Positions 7,924 through 17,948 of a DNA stretch of 64,000 bases are shown in pieces (position 1 is the first letter of the stretch; every line of letters begins with the position of its first letter). The stretch is taken from assembly GCF_044068625.1 (NCBI RefSeq), contig NZ_JBIPKH010000004.1, positions 1 to 64,000 on the forward strand. Direction: 5' to 3'. Source of the DNA: Desulfurivibrio sp044068625 (GTDB taxonomy: Bacteria; Desulfobacterota; Desulfobulbia; Desulfobulbales; Desulfurivibrionaceae). The position numbers and the translations under genes are program-made. Below the pieces are notes generated by a model that saw only the letters and a list, made by a program, of their open reading frames with translations, ran no database searches and was not told the DNA's origin.

Positions 7924-9331
7924 TTTCCACCGCGAAGGACCTGGTGCCCTGGGCGTGGGTGGAGCAGCTCAGGCAGGGGTCGTAGCAGCGGATCAGGGCC
8001 TCGATCCGGTTGAGGGCCCCTTCGTTGGCCTCCCCGTTTTTGATCAGGGCCCGGGCCGCTCCCAGGATTCCCCGGTTGATGGCCAGGTTGTTGTGACCGG
8101 TGGCGATGATCATGTTGACCCCGCTGATCCGGCCCTGGTCGTCGATCCGGTAATGGTGGACCAGGGTCCCCCGGGGGGCCTCGCAGATCCCCACCCCCTC
8201 CGGGGCGTTGGCTCCCGCCACCGCCCGTACCCGTTTTTCCAGAATCTGGGGCTCGGCCAGCAGTTTGCCGATCATCTCCAGGCCGTGGATTATTTCGATC
8301 AGTCTGGCGTAATGGTAATGGAAGGCGCTCTGGGGCAGGCCGTCCTGGCCCGTGGCTTGGCGAAAGCGACCCAGGGCCTGGTCGGCCAGATCGGTGCCGC
8401 ACGCTGAGGCCATATTTAAGCGGGCCAGGGGCCCGACCCGGTAAACCCCCTGTTCCGGGCCCAGGGGCCGATAATAAGGGGATTTGAGGTAGCTGTCCGT
8501 TTCCGCCGCCTCGGCGATGATCTCGGCATAACGCTCGGCGGCCAGCTTTTCCACCAGGGGCTGGCCGGCGGCATCGAGCAGCCGCAGGGGACCGTCATAA
8601 TACTCCAACTTGCCGTCGGGGCCGGCCAGGGCCATAAAGCCGGTGGCCGGCGGGGTGAATTGGGCGATCTCAGCGGCAAAACGGGGGAGCAGCTCTTCCA
8701 GCCGGGTCAGGTTGCGGCGGGCTTTCGTCAGCATCTCCGGCAGTTCGGCCGCAAGCTCCGCTCGGTTTTCCGGGGTAAGGGGGCGGCTGACCCCGCCCGG
8801 CACCACCCAGTTGGGATGGATCCGTTTGCCGGCCAGCCGTTCGATGATCTGCTGGCCGTAGCGGCGCAGGGCGATGCCGTCCCGGGCCACTTCGGGGAAG
8901 GCGGCGGCAATCCCGAAGAGGTTGCGCTGTTGGGGGTCGGCATCCATGCCCAGCAGCAGGTCCGGCGAGGAGAGATGGAAAAAGCTCAGGGCGTGGGACT
9001 GGACCAGTTGGGCGTAGTTGAGCAGCTGGCGCAGCAGCACCGCCGCCGGGGGAATCTGCACCGCCAGCAGTTGGTCGCAGGCCTTGGCCGAGGCCAACTG
9101 GTGGCTGACCGGGCAGATCCCGCAGGTGCGGGAGGTCAGCCCCGGCATCTCCTCCAGGGGGCGGCCGACGCAGAAGGCTTCAAAACCCCGCACCTGGGTG
9201 ATATGGAGGCGGCAGTCCCGCACCGAATCGTCGTCGTTAAGATAGATCGAGATCCGGGCATGGCCTTCGATGCGGGTTACCGGGTCGATCGCGATGGTTC
9301 TGGCCAAGGTTTTTTCCCTCTCACTATTCAA
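7910..9331 (-). CDS. hoxH: NAD-reducing [NiFe] hydrogenase large subunit HoxH
   Basis: Catalytic large subunit of a group 3 (bidirectional, NAD-linked) [NiFe] hydrogenase, 473 residues. Nickel-iron ligands are RTCGIC (Cys70, Cys73) and DPCLSC near the end (Cys453, Cys456), with His459 marking the normal cleavage site and a 14-residue tail expected to be removed on maturation. The N-terminus has IDPVTRIEGHARI. Two TTG starts are possible: 9331, which overlaps the hoxY stop as TTGA like the other coupled junctions here, and 9307, which has GAGAGGG 8 bases upstream and gives the usual family N-terminus. No maturation protease gene is in the window; hypABFCDE lies 30 kb away. Confidence 0.95.
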   Translation of the reverse strand: MNSEREKTLARTIAIDPVTRIEGHARISIYLNDDDSVRDCRLHITQVRGFEAFCVGRPLEEMPGLTSRTCGICPVSHQLASAKACDQLLAVQIPPAAVLLRQLLNYAQLVQSHALSFFHLSSPDLLLGMDADPQQRNLFGIAAAFPEVARDGIALRRYGQQIIERLAGKRIHPNWVVPGGVSRPLTPENRAELAAELPEMLTKARRNLTRLEELLPRFAAEIAQFTPPATGFMALAGPDGKLEYYDGPLRLLDAAGQPLVEKLAAERYAEIIAEAAETDSYLKSPYYRPLGPEQGVYRVGPLARLNMASACGTDLADQALGRFRQATGQDGLPQSAFHYHYARLIEIIHGLEMIGKLLAEPQILEKRVRAVAGANAPEGVGICEAPRGTLVHHYRIDDQGRISGVNMIIATGHNNLAINRGILGAARALIKNGEANEGALNRIEALIRCYDPCLSCSTHAQGTRSFAVEIIPA

Positions 9332-9858
9332 CCGAATTTAAGGGTCGGCAGCCGGCCGAGGTCCCGCTGTTCCAGCACGGCGATCAGGGTCTGGGCGATG
9401 GCCCCGGCCGGGGGCGGGCAGCCGGGGAGAAAGAGATCCACCTTGATCACCTGGTGCAGGGGCAGGCTGCGGGGCAGCAGTTCCGGCACCTTCTCCGTGG
9501 GAATCCCCGGGTTGTGATCGACCTTTTGCCGGTAGATCAGTTCCAGCAGCTCGTCGCGATCCAAGGGGTTGCGCATCCCCGGCACGTTGGCGGTCACCGC
9601 GCAGTCGCCCAGGGCCACCACCAGCCTGCTGCGGCTCCGGACCAGTTGGGCCTTGGTCAGATCGTCGGTGGTGCTGACCGCCCCCTCCAGCAGGGCCAGG
9701 TCAACCTCCGCCGGGAAATCCTTGCGATCCACCAGGGGGCTGTAGAGCAGTTCCAGTCGGGGGGCCAGCTCCAGCAGCAACTCATCCATGTCGAGCAGGG
9801 ACATATGGCAGCCGGAGCAGCCGTCCAGCCAGATGGTGGCCAGGCGCAGCCTGTTCAT
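9328..9858 (-). CDS. hoxY: NAD-reducing hydrogenase small subunit HoxY
   Basis: 176-residue electron-transfer small subunit. It lacks a signal peptide and carries four cysteines for a single proximal [4Fe-4S] cluster: Cys14 and Cys17 (DGCSGC), Cys86 (GDCAV) and Cys147 (PGCPPP). The short length and single cluster are typical of cytoplasmic HoxY rather than membrane uptake hydrogenases. Its ATG overlaps the hoxU stop (ATGA), and its own stop overlaps the first hoxH start, so translation is coupled along the operon. Confidence 0.95.
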   Translation of the reverse strand: MNRLRLATIWLDGCSGCHMSLLDMDELLLELAPRLELLYSPLVDRKDFPAEVDLALLEGAVSTTDDLTKAQLVRSRSRLVVALGDCAVTANVPGMRNPLDRDELLELIYRQKVDHNPGIPTEKVPELLPRSLPLHQVIKVDLFLPGCPPPAGAIAQTLIAVLEQRDLGRLPTLKFG

Positions 9859-10586
9859 TCCCCGGCCTCCTCGGTTTCCTGGTTGCGCATGGCGGTGAGC
9901 AGCGGCAGCCGCAGGTTGCGCTTGACCATCTCGCCGCCGGCCTTGCCCCGTTCAAAAAGGGCCCCGGTGGGGCAGACCTGGACGCACTTGCCGCAAGAGG
10001 TGCAGCTTTCCGCCTCGCCCCAAGGCTGGTTGAGATCGCTGATCAACTGGGAGTTCAGGCCCCGGCCCATCACATCCCAGGTATGGGCCCCCTCCACCTC
10101 GGCGCAGACCCGAACGCAGCGGGTGCAGAGAACGCAGCGGTTGCGGTCCAGGGTGAAGCGGGGATGGCTGGCATCCACCTGGCGGGGGGGATAGAGGCCG
10201 GGCAGCCGGACATGGTCCACCCCCAGGGCCAGGGCCAGCTCCTGCAGCTCGCAGTGACCGTTGACCACGCAGACCGCGCAGACATGGTTGCCCTCGCTCA
10301 GGATCATCTCCAGGAGCAGCCGCCGTTGTTCAAGCAGGGCCGGGGTTTGGGTTCGCACCACCATCCCCTCGCTGACTTTGGTCACGCAGGCGGGCAGGGG
10401 CCGGTGGCTTCCCGCCACCTCCACGATACAGAGCCGGCAGGCTCCCACCGGATGCAGGCCGGCCAGGTGGCAGAGGGTGGGGATGGCGATGCCGTTTTCC
10501 CGGGCCACCTCCAGGATGGTCTGCTCCTCGCCGGCCCCGCAGTCGCGCTCGTCGATTTTCAGGGTGATGATCTTGCCGCCGCTCAT
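9855..10586 (-). CDS. hoxU: hydrogenase diaphorase iron-sulfur subunit HoxU
   Basis: 243-residue NuoG-N-like electron-transfer subunit. Cluster ligands in order: [2Fe-2S] Cys39, Cys50, Cys53, Cys67; His101-Cys103-Cys106-Cys112 for a His/Cys [4Fe-4S]; and two ferredoxin-type sets, Cys151-154-157-161 and Cys195-198-201-205. It wires HoxY to the HoxF flavin site. GGAGGG precedes ATG 10586, and the start overlaps the hoxF stop by four bases. Confidence 0.95.
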   Translation of the reverse strand: MSGGKIITLKIDERDCGAGEEQTILEVARENGIAIPTLCHLAGLHPVGACRLCIVEVAGSHRPLPACVTKVSEGMVVRTQTPALLEQRRLLLEMILSEGNHVCAVCVVNGHCELQELALALGVDHVRLPGLYPPRQVDASHPRFTLDRNRCVLCTRCVRVCAEVEGAHTWDVMGRGLNSQLISDLNQPWGEAESCTSCGKCVQVCPTGALFERGKAGGEMVKRNLRLPLLTAMRNQETEEAGE

Positions 10587-12241
10587 TTTGCCCTCCTTGC
10601 AGCGTTTGGGTCGGCCAGCAATTGCTCATATTCGGGGCGGAAGAAGCGCAGGGTGCTGAGTACCGGATTGGGGGCGCTCTGGCCCAGACCGCAGAGGCTG
10701 GTGGCCCGGACCATGGCGCAAAGTTCCTCCAGCCGAGTCAGATCATCGCTTTGGGCCCGGCCGGCGGCGATCTTTTCCAGCAGCAGCAGAATCTGCCGGG
10801 TTCCCACTCGACAGGGCACGCACTTGCCGCAGGATTCATCGACGCAGAACTCCATGAAGAACCGGGCCACATCGACCATGCCGGCGTCTTCGTCCATCAC
10901 GATCATCCCGCCGGAACCCATGATCGATCCTTCGGCCTGCAGCGATTCGTAGTCCACCGGCAGCCGGAAATGGGCCGCCGGGATGCAGCCGCCCGAGGGG
11001 CCGCCGGTCTGGACCGCCTTGATCCGGCTCCCGTTTGGGGCTCCACCCCCCATCTCCTCGACAATCTCCTGCAGGCTAATCCCCATGGGGACTTCGATCA
11101 GGCCGGTATTGCTGATTTTGCCGGCCAGGGCGAAAACCTTGGTGCCCTTGCTCTTGGCGGTGCCCATGGCGGCAAACCATGGGGCGCCCCGGTTGATGAT
11201 GGCGGTGATGTTGGCCAAGGTTTCCACGTTGTTGATCAGGGTGGGGCAGCCCCAGAGACCATGCTCGGCGGGATAGGGCGGCCGGGGCCGGGGCTGGCCC
11301 CTTTTCCCCTCGATGGAGGCGATCAGGGCGGTCTCTTCGCCGCAGACGAAGGCTCCGGCCCCCAGCCGGATCTCCACTTTGAAGTGGAAGGCGCTGCCGC
11401 CGATGTGGTTGCCCAGCAGACCCAGCTTTTCCGCCTGGCCAATCGCCTTTTGCAGCCGGGCCACCGCCAGGGGGTATTCGGCCCGGACGTAGAGATAGCC
11501 GAAATCGGCCCCCGTGGCGTAGGCGGCGATGGCCATCCCCTCCAGGACCCGGTGGGGGGCGCTTTCCAGGACGCTGCGATCCATGAAGGCCCCGGGGTCG
11601 CCCTCGTCGGCGTTGCAGATCACATATTTGCGGCCCCCTGGTGGGACGGTGGCCTTGGCCACGGTGGCCCATTTCAGCCCGGTGGGGTAGCCCCCGCCAC
11701 CCCGGCCCCGGAGGCCGCTGCGGGTGATCTCGTCGATGATGGCGGCGGGTTGCCGATGGTGGAGGCAGTCGAGCAAGGCCCGGTAGCCGCCGGCGGCCAG
11801 ATAGGATTCGATCCGTTCCGGGTCGATCCGGTCGAACTGATCGAGGACCACCTTGACCTGGCGGCTGAAAAAGGGCTGGCTGGTGTCGCAAAGTTTGGCG
11901 GCCAGGGCCGTTTCGGCCGCCGCCGGTTGGGGGGTGGTTGTGTCGGCCAGGGAGGCGAGGAGGGCGGGGGCATCCTCCGGTGTAAGCTGCCGGTAGAGTT
12001 TTTGGGCCGGCTGGACGCTGATCAGTGGCCCTTGTGAACAGAGGCCCATGCAGCCAACCCCGTCGACCCGGCAGGATCTGGCCGGATTTTGGGCCAATTC
12101 CCGGCGCAGGGCCGTCAGTAATTCACCACTGCCGCAGGAGAGGCAGCCGCTGGCGGTGCAGACCCCGATTTGGTGATCCTTGGCCGCCACGGCCTCCCGT
12201 TCGGTCGCGGCCAGCTTTTCCAGCTCTTCGGGGGCGGTCAT
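10583..12241 (-). CDS. hoxF: hydrogenase diaphorase flavoprotein subunit HoxF
   Basis: 552-residue NuoF-like NADH-binding subunit. Features: an N-terminal thioredoxin-like [2Fe-2S] region (CTASGCLSCGSGE and CRVDGVGCMGLC), the NADH-binding loop GRGGGGYPTGLKW, the FMN region GAGAFVCGEETAL, and a C-terminal [4Fe-4S] motif ESCGKCVPCRVG. It oxidises or reduces NAD(H) and passes electrons to HoxU/HoxE. Cysteines for all expected centres are present. ATG 12241 has GGAGGAACC in front and overlaps the hoxE stop (ATGA). Confidence 0.95.
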   Translation of the reverse strand: MTAPEELEKLAATEREAVAAKDHQIGVCTASGCLSCGSGELLTALRRELAQNPARSCRVDGVGCMGLCSQGPLISVQPAQKLYRQLTPEDAPALLASLADTTTPQPAAAETALAAKLCDTSQPFFSRQVKVVLDQFDRIDPERIESYLAAGGYRALLDCLHHRQPAAIIDEITRSGLRGRGGGGYPTGLKWATVAKATVPPGGRKYVICNADEGDPGAFMDRSVLESAPHRVLEGMAIAAYATGADFGYLYVRAEYPLAVARLQKAIGQAEKLGLLGNHIGGSAFHFKVEIRLGAGAFVCGEETALIASIEGKRGQPRPRPPYPAEHGLWGCPTLINNVETLANITAIINRGAPWFAAMGTAKSKGTKVFALAGKISNTGLIEVPMGISLQEIVEEMGGGAPNGSRIKAVQTGGPSGGCIPAAHFRLPVDYESLQAEGSIMGSGGMIVMDEDAGMVDVARFFMEFCVDESCGKCVPCRVGTRQILLLLEKIAAGRAQSDDLTRLEELCAMVRATSLCGLGQSAPNPVLSTLRFFRPEYEQLLADPNAARRAK

Positions 12242-12756
12242 GGTTCCTCCGCCCCCTTGGGGCCGTTGAGGCCGTGCAACAGCTCCAGCAGGGCTGCAGG
12301 TTCGGCCTGGCCGATCACCCGTTCATCCAGCACCACCGCCGGGGCCTGGCCACAGGCCCCGACGCAGCGGGCGGTGAGCAGGGAGAGGCGGCCGTCCTGG
12401 CTGGTCTCTTCCGCCTTGATCCCGAATTCGCGACTGATCTCCCCAAGGTTGGCGGCCGCCCCCTTGATATAGCAGGCGGTGCCCAGGCAGACCACGCAGG
12501 TATGGCGGCCCTTGGGCTTTAAACGAAAAAAGTGGTAGAAGGTGGCCACCCCGTAGACCTTGCTCAGGGGCAAAGTCAGGGCGGCGGCGATGGCCCGCAT
12601 CGCCGGCAGGTCGATATAGCCGTAGGATCTCTGCACCGCGTGCAGGGCTTCGATCAGGCCGCCGGCCTGGTAGCCGTTACGACGCATGGCGCTCTCCACC
12701 AGGCGCCAGCGCTGGTCTGGTTTGGGGCTTTGGGGGGTGGCGGTCTGGTTGATCAA
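12238..12756 (-). CDS. hoxE: hydrogenase diaphorase subunit HoxE (NuoE-like)
   Basis: 172-residue NuoE-like [2Fe-2S] protein. Ligand pairs are CLGTAC (C-x4-C) and CVGAC (C-x3-C), with the helical N-terminal part GYQAGGLIEALHAVQRSYGYID typical of NuoE. Presence of hoxE makes this the five-subunit HoxEFUYH type. The best start is TTG 12756, 14 bases after the stop of the upstream carbonic-anhydrase-like gene. A later ATG (MRRNGYQ) would still keep the domain intact. Confidence 0.92.
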   Translation of the reverse strand: MINQTATPQSPKPDQRWRLVESAMRRNGYQAGGLIEALHAVQRSYGYIDLPAMRAIAAALTLPLSKVYGVATFYHFFRLKPKGRHTCVVCLGTACYIKGAAANLGEISREFGIKAEETSQDGRLSLLTARCVGACGQAPAVVLDERVIGQAEPAALLELLHGLNGPKGAEEP

Positions 12757-12770
12757 GGGCTTGGGCTCCG

Positions 12771-13553
12771 CTAAAATTTTCGTCCCACGTAGTCGCGCAT
12801 CTCCCGGTTCAGGCGGATCAGGTGGGGGGATGCCTTGATCTTTTCCGCCTCGGTTTCGCCGTTGAGATTGATCAGGTGGAGCCGCCCGGGCCCGGCCTGA
12901 TACTGATTGGCCAGGTCGATAACCGCCCCCACCACCACCAGACGGCCGCTCTGGACCCGGTCGCCGTAGCGTTCCAGGGCCCGGGCCACCTGGTAATCCA
13001 CGTTGGCCTCCACCGCCCGGAGTCGGGCGGCGGCAAGTTCTTCCTCGCCATTGGCCTCCCGCCCGGATCGGGGCAGCCGGCTGAGGGCCGGATGGAGCCG
13101 GCTCAGTTCGCGGCGGATCGCCTCGCCGAGATGGTCGTAGCCCTCGGCAAAGAGCTGGATCGCCGTGCTGTCGGTGTTGCCGGTGATCAGCAGAACCGGG
13201 GCGTAGAGGTGACGAACGGCGTAGTCGATGGCCCCGGCAGCCGGCTCCAGCTGGTTGGCCAGGTTGCGCACGGTGTAGACCCCGCCCGCCTGGTCAGCCC
13301 AGACCTGGATGCTGTTGAGTCGGGGGTCGGGGTCGGCCAGCCAGACCAGCTGGGGGGACTCGCTGATCTTTTGGCCGGGGGCGTTTTCCGCCACCCCTGC
13401 CATGACCTGCTGGTTGGCGGCCATGATCCGGCCCAGCACCGAATAGGGCGGAATGCCGGCCCGAATCTTGGGCACCGGTTCCATGGCCAATCCGGTTGCC
13501 GCCGGCCAGATCAGGCCGATAATCAGCATGATGATAATCCGGTTTCCAGCCAT
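12771..13553 (-). CDS. exported beta-carbonic-anhydrase-like protein without zinc ligands
   Basis: 260 residues with a signal peptide (hydrophobic 5-21, GLAMEP). The middle follows the beta-carbonic-anhydrase pattern: LVWLADPDPRL, YTVRNLANQL, GAIDYAVRHLYAPVLLITGN, and a C-terminal SGRLVVVGAVIDLANQ. The zinc ligands are missing. The CxDxR cysteine is Asp74 (Asp76 and Arg78 are kept), the histidine of GHTDC is Asn126 and the second cysteine is Ser129. It is therefore probably not a carbonic anhydrase in activity, but a binding or structural relative. It is the first gene behind the promoter at 13648-13676 and lies 14 bases ahead of hoxE, so it is co-transcribed with the hydrogenase. GAGGAGG lies upstream of ATG 13553. 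Confidence 0.75.
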   Translation of the reverse strand: MAGNRIIIMLIIGLIWPAATGLAMEPVPKIRAGIPPYSVLGRIMAANQQVMAGVAENAPGQKISESPQLVWLADPDPRLNSIQVWADQAGGVYTVRNLANQLEPAAGAIDYAVRHLYAPVLLITGNTDSTAIQLFAEGYDHLGEAIRRELSRLHPALSRLPRSGREANGEEELAAARLRAVEANVDYQVARALERYGDRVQSGRLVVVGAVIDLANQYQAGPGRLHLINLNGETEAEKIKASPHLIRLNREMRDYVGRKF

Positions 13554-13647
13554 GGATTCCTCCTCGCGGTTGGTGACGCCGATGGTTGTCAGGCGGGTTG
13601 CCGGCGCTTAAGCCCTGGGATTTCTCATTTAAACCAATTGTTTGAAA

Positions 13648-13676
13648 ACTCTACGCTCAAAAAAAAGAATTGTCAA
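13648..13676 (-). promoter_or_regulatory. hox operon promoter
   Basis: On the minus strand a perfect -35 TTGACA (13676-13671) and a -10 TAGAGT (13653-13648) are exactly 17 bases apart, with a T-rich spacer. The promoter points at the carbonic-anhydrase-like gene and hoxEFUYH. Confidence 0.6.
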
Positions 13677-13701
13677 ATGTCGCGACCGCCGGAAATAAGC
13701 T

Positions 13702-13723
13702 CCGACCGCCTTGACAAGGTCGG
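13702..13723. promoter_or_regulatory. operator-like inverted repeat over the grpE -35
   Basis: CCGACC (13702-13707) and GGTCGG (13718-13723) flank the grpE TTGACA hexamer. CGACCGCC also occurs twice as a direct repeat (13683-13690, 13703-13710), 20 bases apart. This is not the CIRCE element. Confidence 0.35.
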
Positions 13724-13739
13724 TTGACGTACTTACAGT
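13711..13739 (+). promoter_or_regulatory. grpE-dnaK promoter
   Basis: Perfect -35 TTGACA (13711-13716), 17-base spacer, -10 TACAGT (13734-13739). It looks like a housekeeping-type promoter rather than an obvious heat-shock sigma promoter. Confidence 0.5.
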
Positions 13740-13800
13740 CCCTGCAATCGCCGGGTTAGCCGGTTTGATGTGTTTACTTTATTGCTCAAGGGAGGATGCT

Positions 13801-14391
13801 GTGTCGATGAAGCACGAGGAGCAGGGCCGGGAGCGGGAGCAGAGCCCGACGGCGGCAAGCGGCGACGAATTGCAGGCGTCGGAGCAGGGCCGGGACCAGG
13901 CCGGCGGTGAGGGTGAGGATCTGCTCAGCCAGTTGAGCGCGGCCCACAGTGAGGCCCGCGACCTGGAAGACCGGATGCTGCGCCTGGCCGCCGAGTTTGA
14001 GAACTTTAAAAAGCGGATTCGCCGGGAACGGGAGACCGATTTTAAATACGCCGAGGAGAATCTGCTGCGGGAACTGCTCCCCACCGTGGACAATCTGGAG
14101 CGGGCCATGGAGCAGGGGCGGGAGAGCGCCGACGCCTCCGCTCTGCTGGAAGGGGTGGAGATGACCTATCACGGCCTGTTGGCCACCCTGGAAAAATTCG
14201 GCCTTAAACCCCTGGCCGGCAAGGGTGAACCCTTCGATCCCAATTACCACGAAGCCCTGGCCATGGAGGCCAGCGCCGAGGTTCCGGCCAACACCATCCT
14301 CAATGAGTTTCAGAAAGGTTATTTATATAAAGACCGGCTGCTGCGGGCCGCCAAGGTGGTGGTCTCCAGCGGCCCTGCGACGGACAAATAG
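13801..14391 (+). CDS. grpE: nucleotide exchange factor GrpE
   Basis: 196-residue DnaK cochaperone. A charged, low-complexity N-terminus is followed by the long coiled-coil (RLAAEFENFKKRIRRERE), NLLRELLPTVDNLERAM and the C-terminal beta domain with EPFDPNYHEAL and RLLRAAKVVVS. GGAGG at 13791-13795 supports GTG 13801; ATG 13807 is the alternative. It drives ADP release from DnaK, encoded 60 bases downstream. No hrcA or dnaJ is adjacent. Confidence 0.95.
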   Translation: MSMKHEEQGREREQSPTAASGDELQASEQGRDQAGGEGEDLLSQLSAAHSEARDLEDRMLRLAAEFENFKKRIRRERETDFKYAEENLLRELLPTVDNLERAMEQGRESADASALLEGVEMTYHGLLATLEKFGLKPLAGKGEPFDPNYHEALAMEASAEVPANTILNEFQKGYLYKDRLLRAAKVVVSSGPATDK

Positions 14392-14451
14392 TAGGTTGTT
14401 GAATCAGTCAGAAAAACTGTTTTGCGAATCCATTTTTAAGGAGATTTGATC

Positions 14452-16374
<1,923 letters not shown>

Positions 16375-16420
16375 CGGTTTGGCCTTGCCGCTGAACGGTT
16401 TTTAATTTTCCTCCTCCTGG

Positions 16421-16468
16421 CGGGGATGCGGGCGCAGAAAATCGTTGCCGGCATCCCCGTTTTTTTTT
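16421..16468 (+). terminator. intrinsic terminator after dnaK
   Basis: CGGGGATGC (16421-16429) pairs with GCATCCCCG (16451-16459), followed directly by nine T residues (16460-16468). Confidence 0.8.
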
Positions 16469-16515
16469 ACCTTCCCGCAACCGTTTTCCATTTTCCCTCT
16501 TTAAAAGGAGCCAGC

Positions 16516-17481
16516 ATGCGTATTCTTTCCGGCATCCAGCCTTCGGGGCAACTGCATATTGGTAACTACTTCGGCATGATGAAGCCGATGATTGCCAGCA
16601 TGGCCGAGCATGAGCTGTACGCTTTCATCGTCGATCTCCACGCCCTGACCTCGGTCCAGGATGCCCAGCGCCTGGCGGCGGGCACTTTGGAAGCAGCCAC
16701 CGATTTCCTGGCCCTGGGGTTGGACCCCGAGCGCTGCATTTTCTGGGTTCAGTCCGACGTGCCCGAGGTGACCGAGCTGACCTGGGTGCTCTCCTGTATC
16801 ACCCCCATGGGGCTGTTGGAGCGCTGCCACTCCTACAAGGATAAAACCGCCAAGGGGATCGCCGCCAGCCACGGGCTTTTTGCCTATCCGGTGCTGATGG
16901 CCGCCGACATCCTTCTCTACCAGGCCCAGCGGGTGCCGGTGGGCAAGGATCAGAAGCAGCATCTGGAGGTGGCCCGGGATATCGCCAGTAAGTTCAACGG
17001 CACCTTTGGGGAGACCTTTGTGCTGCCCGAACCGGTGATCGATGATAAACTGGCCACCGTTCCCGGCCTGGACGGCCAGAAAATGTCCAAATCCTACGGC
17101 AACACCATCCCCATCTTCCTGGAGGCCAAGGCGCTCAAGAAGCGGGTGATGGCCATCGTCACCGACTCCACCCCGGTGGAGCAGCCCAAAGACCCGGAAA
17201 AGTGCAATCTTTACAATATCTACAAGCTGTTCGCGCCGCCGGAGCGCCTGGCCGAGGTCCATGGTCTCTACGTCAACGGCGGGGCGATGTACGGCAAAAT
17301 AAAGCTGGAATTGACCGAGATTTTGTGGGAACATTTCCGGCAGGCCCGGGAGCGACGTGACCAGTTTCTGGCCGATCCTGGTTCGGTGCGGGAGATTTTG
17401 CGCCGGGGTGCCGTCAAAGCCCGGGAAAAAGCGGCCGCCACCCTGGAGCTGGTACGCCAACGGGTGGGGCTGAAATACTAA
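16516..17481 (+). CDS. trpS: tryptophanyl-tRNA synthetase
   Basis: 321-residue class I synthetase charging tRNA-Trp. The HIGH-type motif is HIGN in SGIQPSGQLHIGNYFG and the KMSKS loop is QKMSKSYGN. It also has DILLYQAQRVPVGKDQKQHLE. ATG 16516 follows AAAAGGAG (16503-16510); an in-frame extension to 16426 would run through the terminator and is rejected. It overlaps no neighbour and leads a short unit with the LapA-like gene 13 bases downstream. Confidence 0.97.
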   Translation: MRILSGIQPSGQLHIGNYFGMMKPMIASMAEHELYAFIVDLHALTSVQDAQRLAAGTLEAATDFLALGLDPERCIFWVQSDVPEVTELTWVLSCITPMGLLERCHSYKDKTAKGIAASHGLFAYPVLMAADILLYQAQRVPVGKDQKQHLEVARDIASKFNGTFGETFVLPEPVIDDKLATVPGLDGQKMSKSYGNTIPIFLEAKALKKRVMAIVTDSTPVEQPKDPEKCNLYNIYKLFAPPERLAEVHGLYVNGGAMYGKIKLELTEILWEHFRQARERRDQFLADPGSVREILRRGAVKAREKAAATLELVRQRVGLKY

Positions 17482-17494
17482 AGGGGAGATCGCT

Positions 17495-17755
17495 GTGCTT
17501 GCAGATTCCCGGAGCAAATTCAAATTGCTGCTGGCTTTGCTGCTGGTGGCGCTGGTGGCGGTGCTGATCATCCAGAACGTGGAGCCCACGGAGGTACGGT
17601 TTCTCTTTATCACCGTGATCATGCCCCGGGCCGCCCTGTTGGCCATCACCCTGCTGGCGGGGATCGCCATCGGCATCTTGATCTCCCTGGCCCTCAGTGG
17701 TCACCGCTCGGACCGCCGTCTCAAACACCTGGAGATTGAGCCGCCCTCGCAATAA
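17495..17755 (+). CDS. LapA-domain (DUF1049) small membrane protein
   Basis: 86 residues with two transmembrane helices (about 9-27 and 43-67) and a basic cytosolic tail (GHRSDRRLKHLE). IIQNVEPTEVRFLF between the helices is the LapA/DUF1049 signature. The family is associated with lipopolysaccharide or envelope assembly in enterobacteria; its role outside them is unclear. The GTG start at 17495 has GGGGAG upstream. Confidence 0.8.
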   Translation: MLADSRSKFKLLLALLLVALVAVLIIQNVEPTEVRFLFITVIMPRAALLAITLLAGIAIGILISLALSGHRSDRRLKHLEIEPPSQ

Positions 17756-17768
17756 TCTTCCCCTGCCG

Positions 17769-17787
17769 GGCGGCAAATTCTGCCGCC
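17769..17787. terminator. short GC hairpin
   Basis: GGCGGCA (17769-17775) pairs with TGCCGCC (17781-17787) just after the LapA-like gene. No T-tract follows, so termination is uncertain. Confidence 0.3.
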
Positions 17788-17884
17788 TACCCCTGCCCCT
17801 GGCCCTGCTGGGGAATTTTCTTTTATCTCCATTTTTTCGATTGTTTTTGTTGGTCAATCTTTTTTGACGCCCTTCGGCGGCTCG

Positions 17885-17901
17885 TGGCATGGGTTTTGCT
17901 T
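17885..17901 (+). promoter_or_regulatory. sigma-54 promoter of the diguanylate cyclase
   Basis: TGGCATGGGTTTTGCTT matches the -24/-12 consensus TGGCAY-N5-TTGCW, with exactly ten bases between the invariant GG and GC. It lies 48 bases before the start codon at 17949, leaving a sensible leader with GGGAGAG. Confidence 0.75.
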
Positions 17902-17948
17902 GAGTTTTCCGGCAAAGATCAACAACCCCACGAGCAAGGGAGAGTGCC

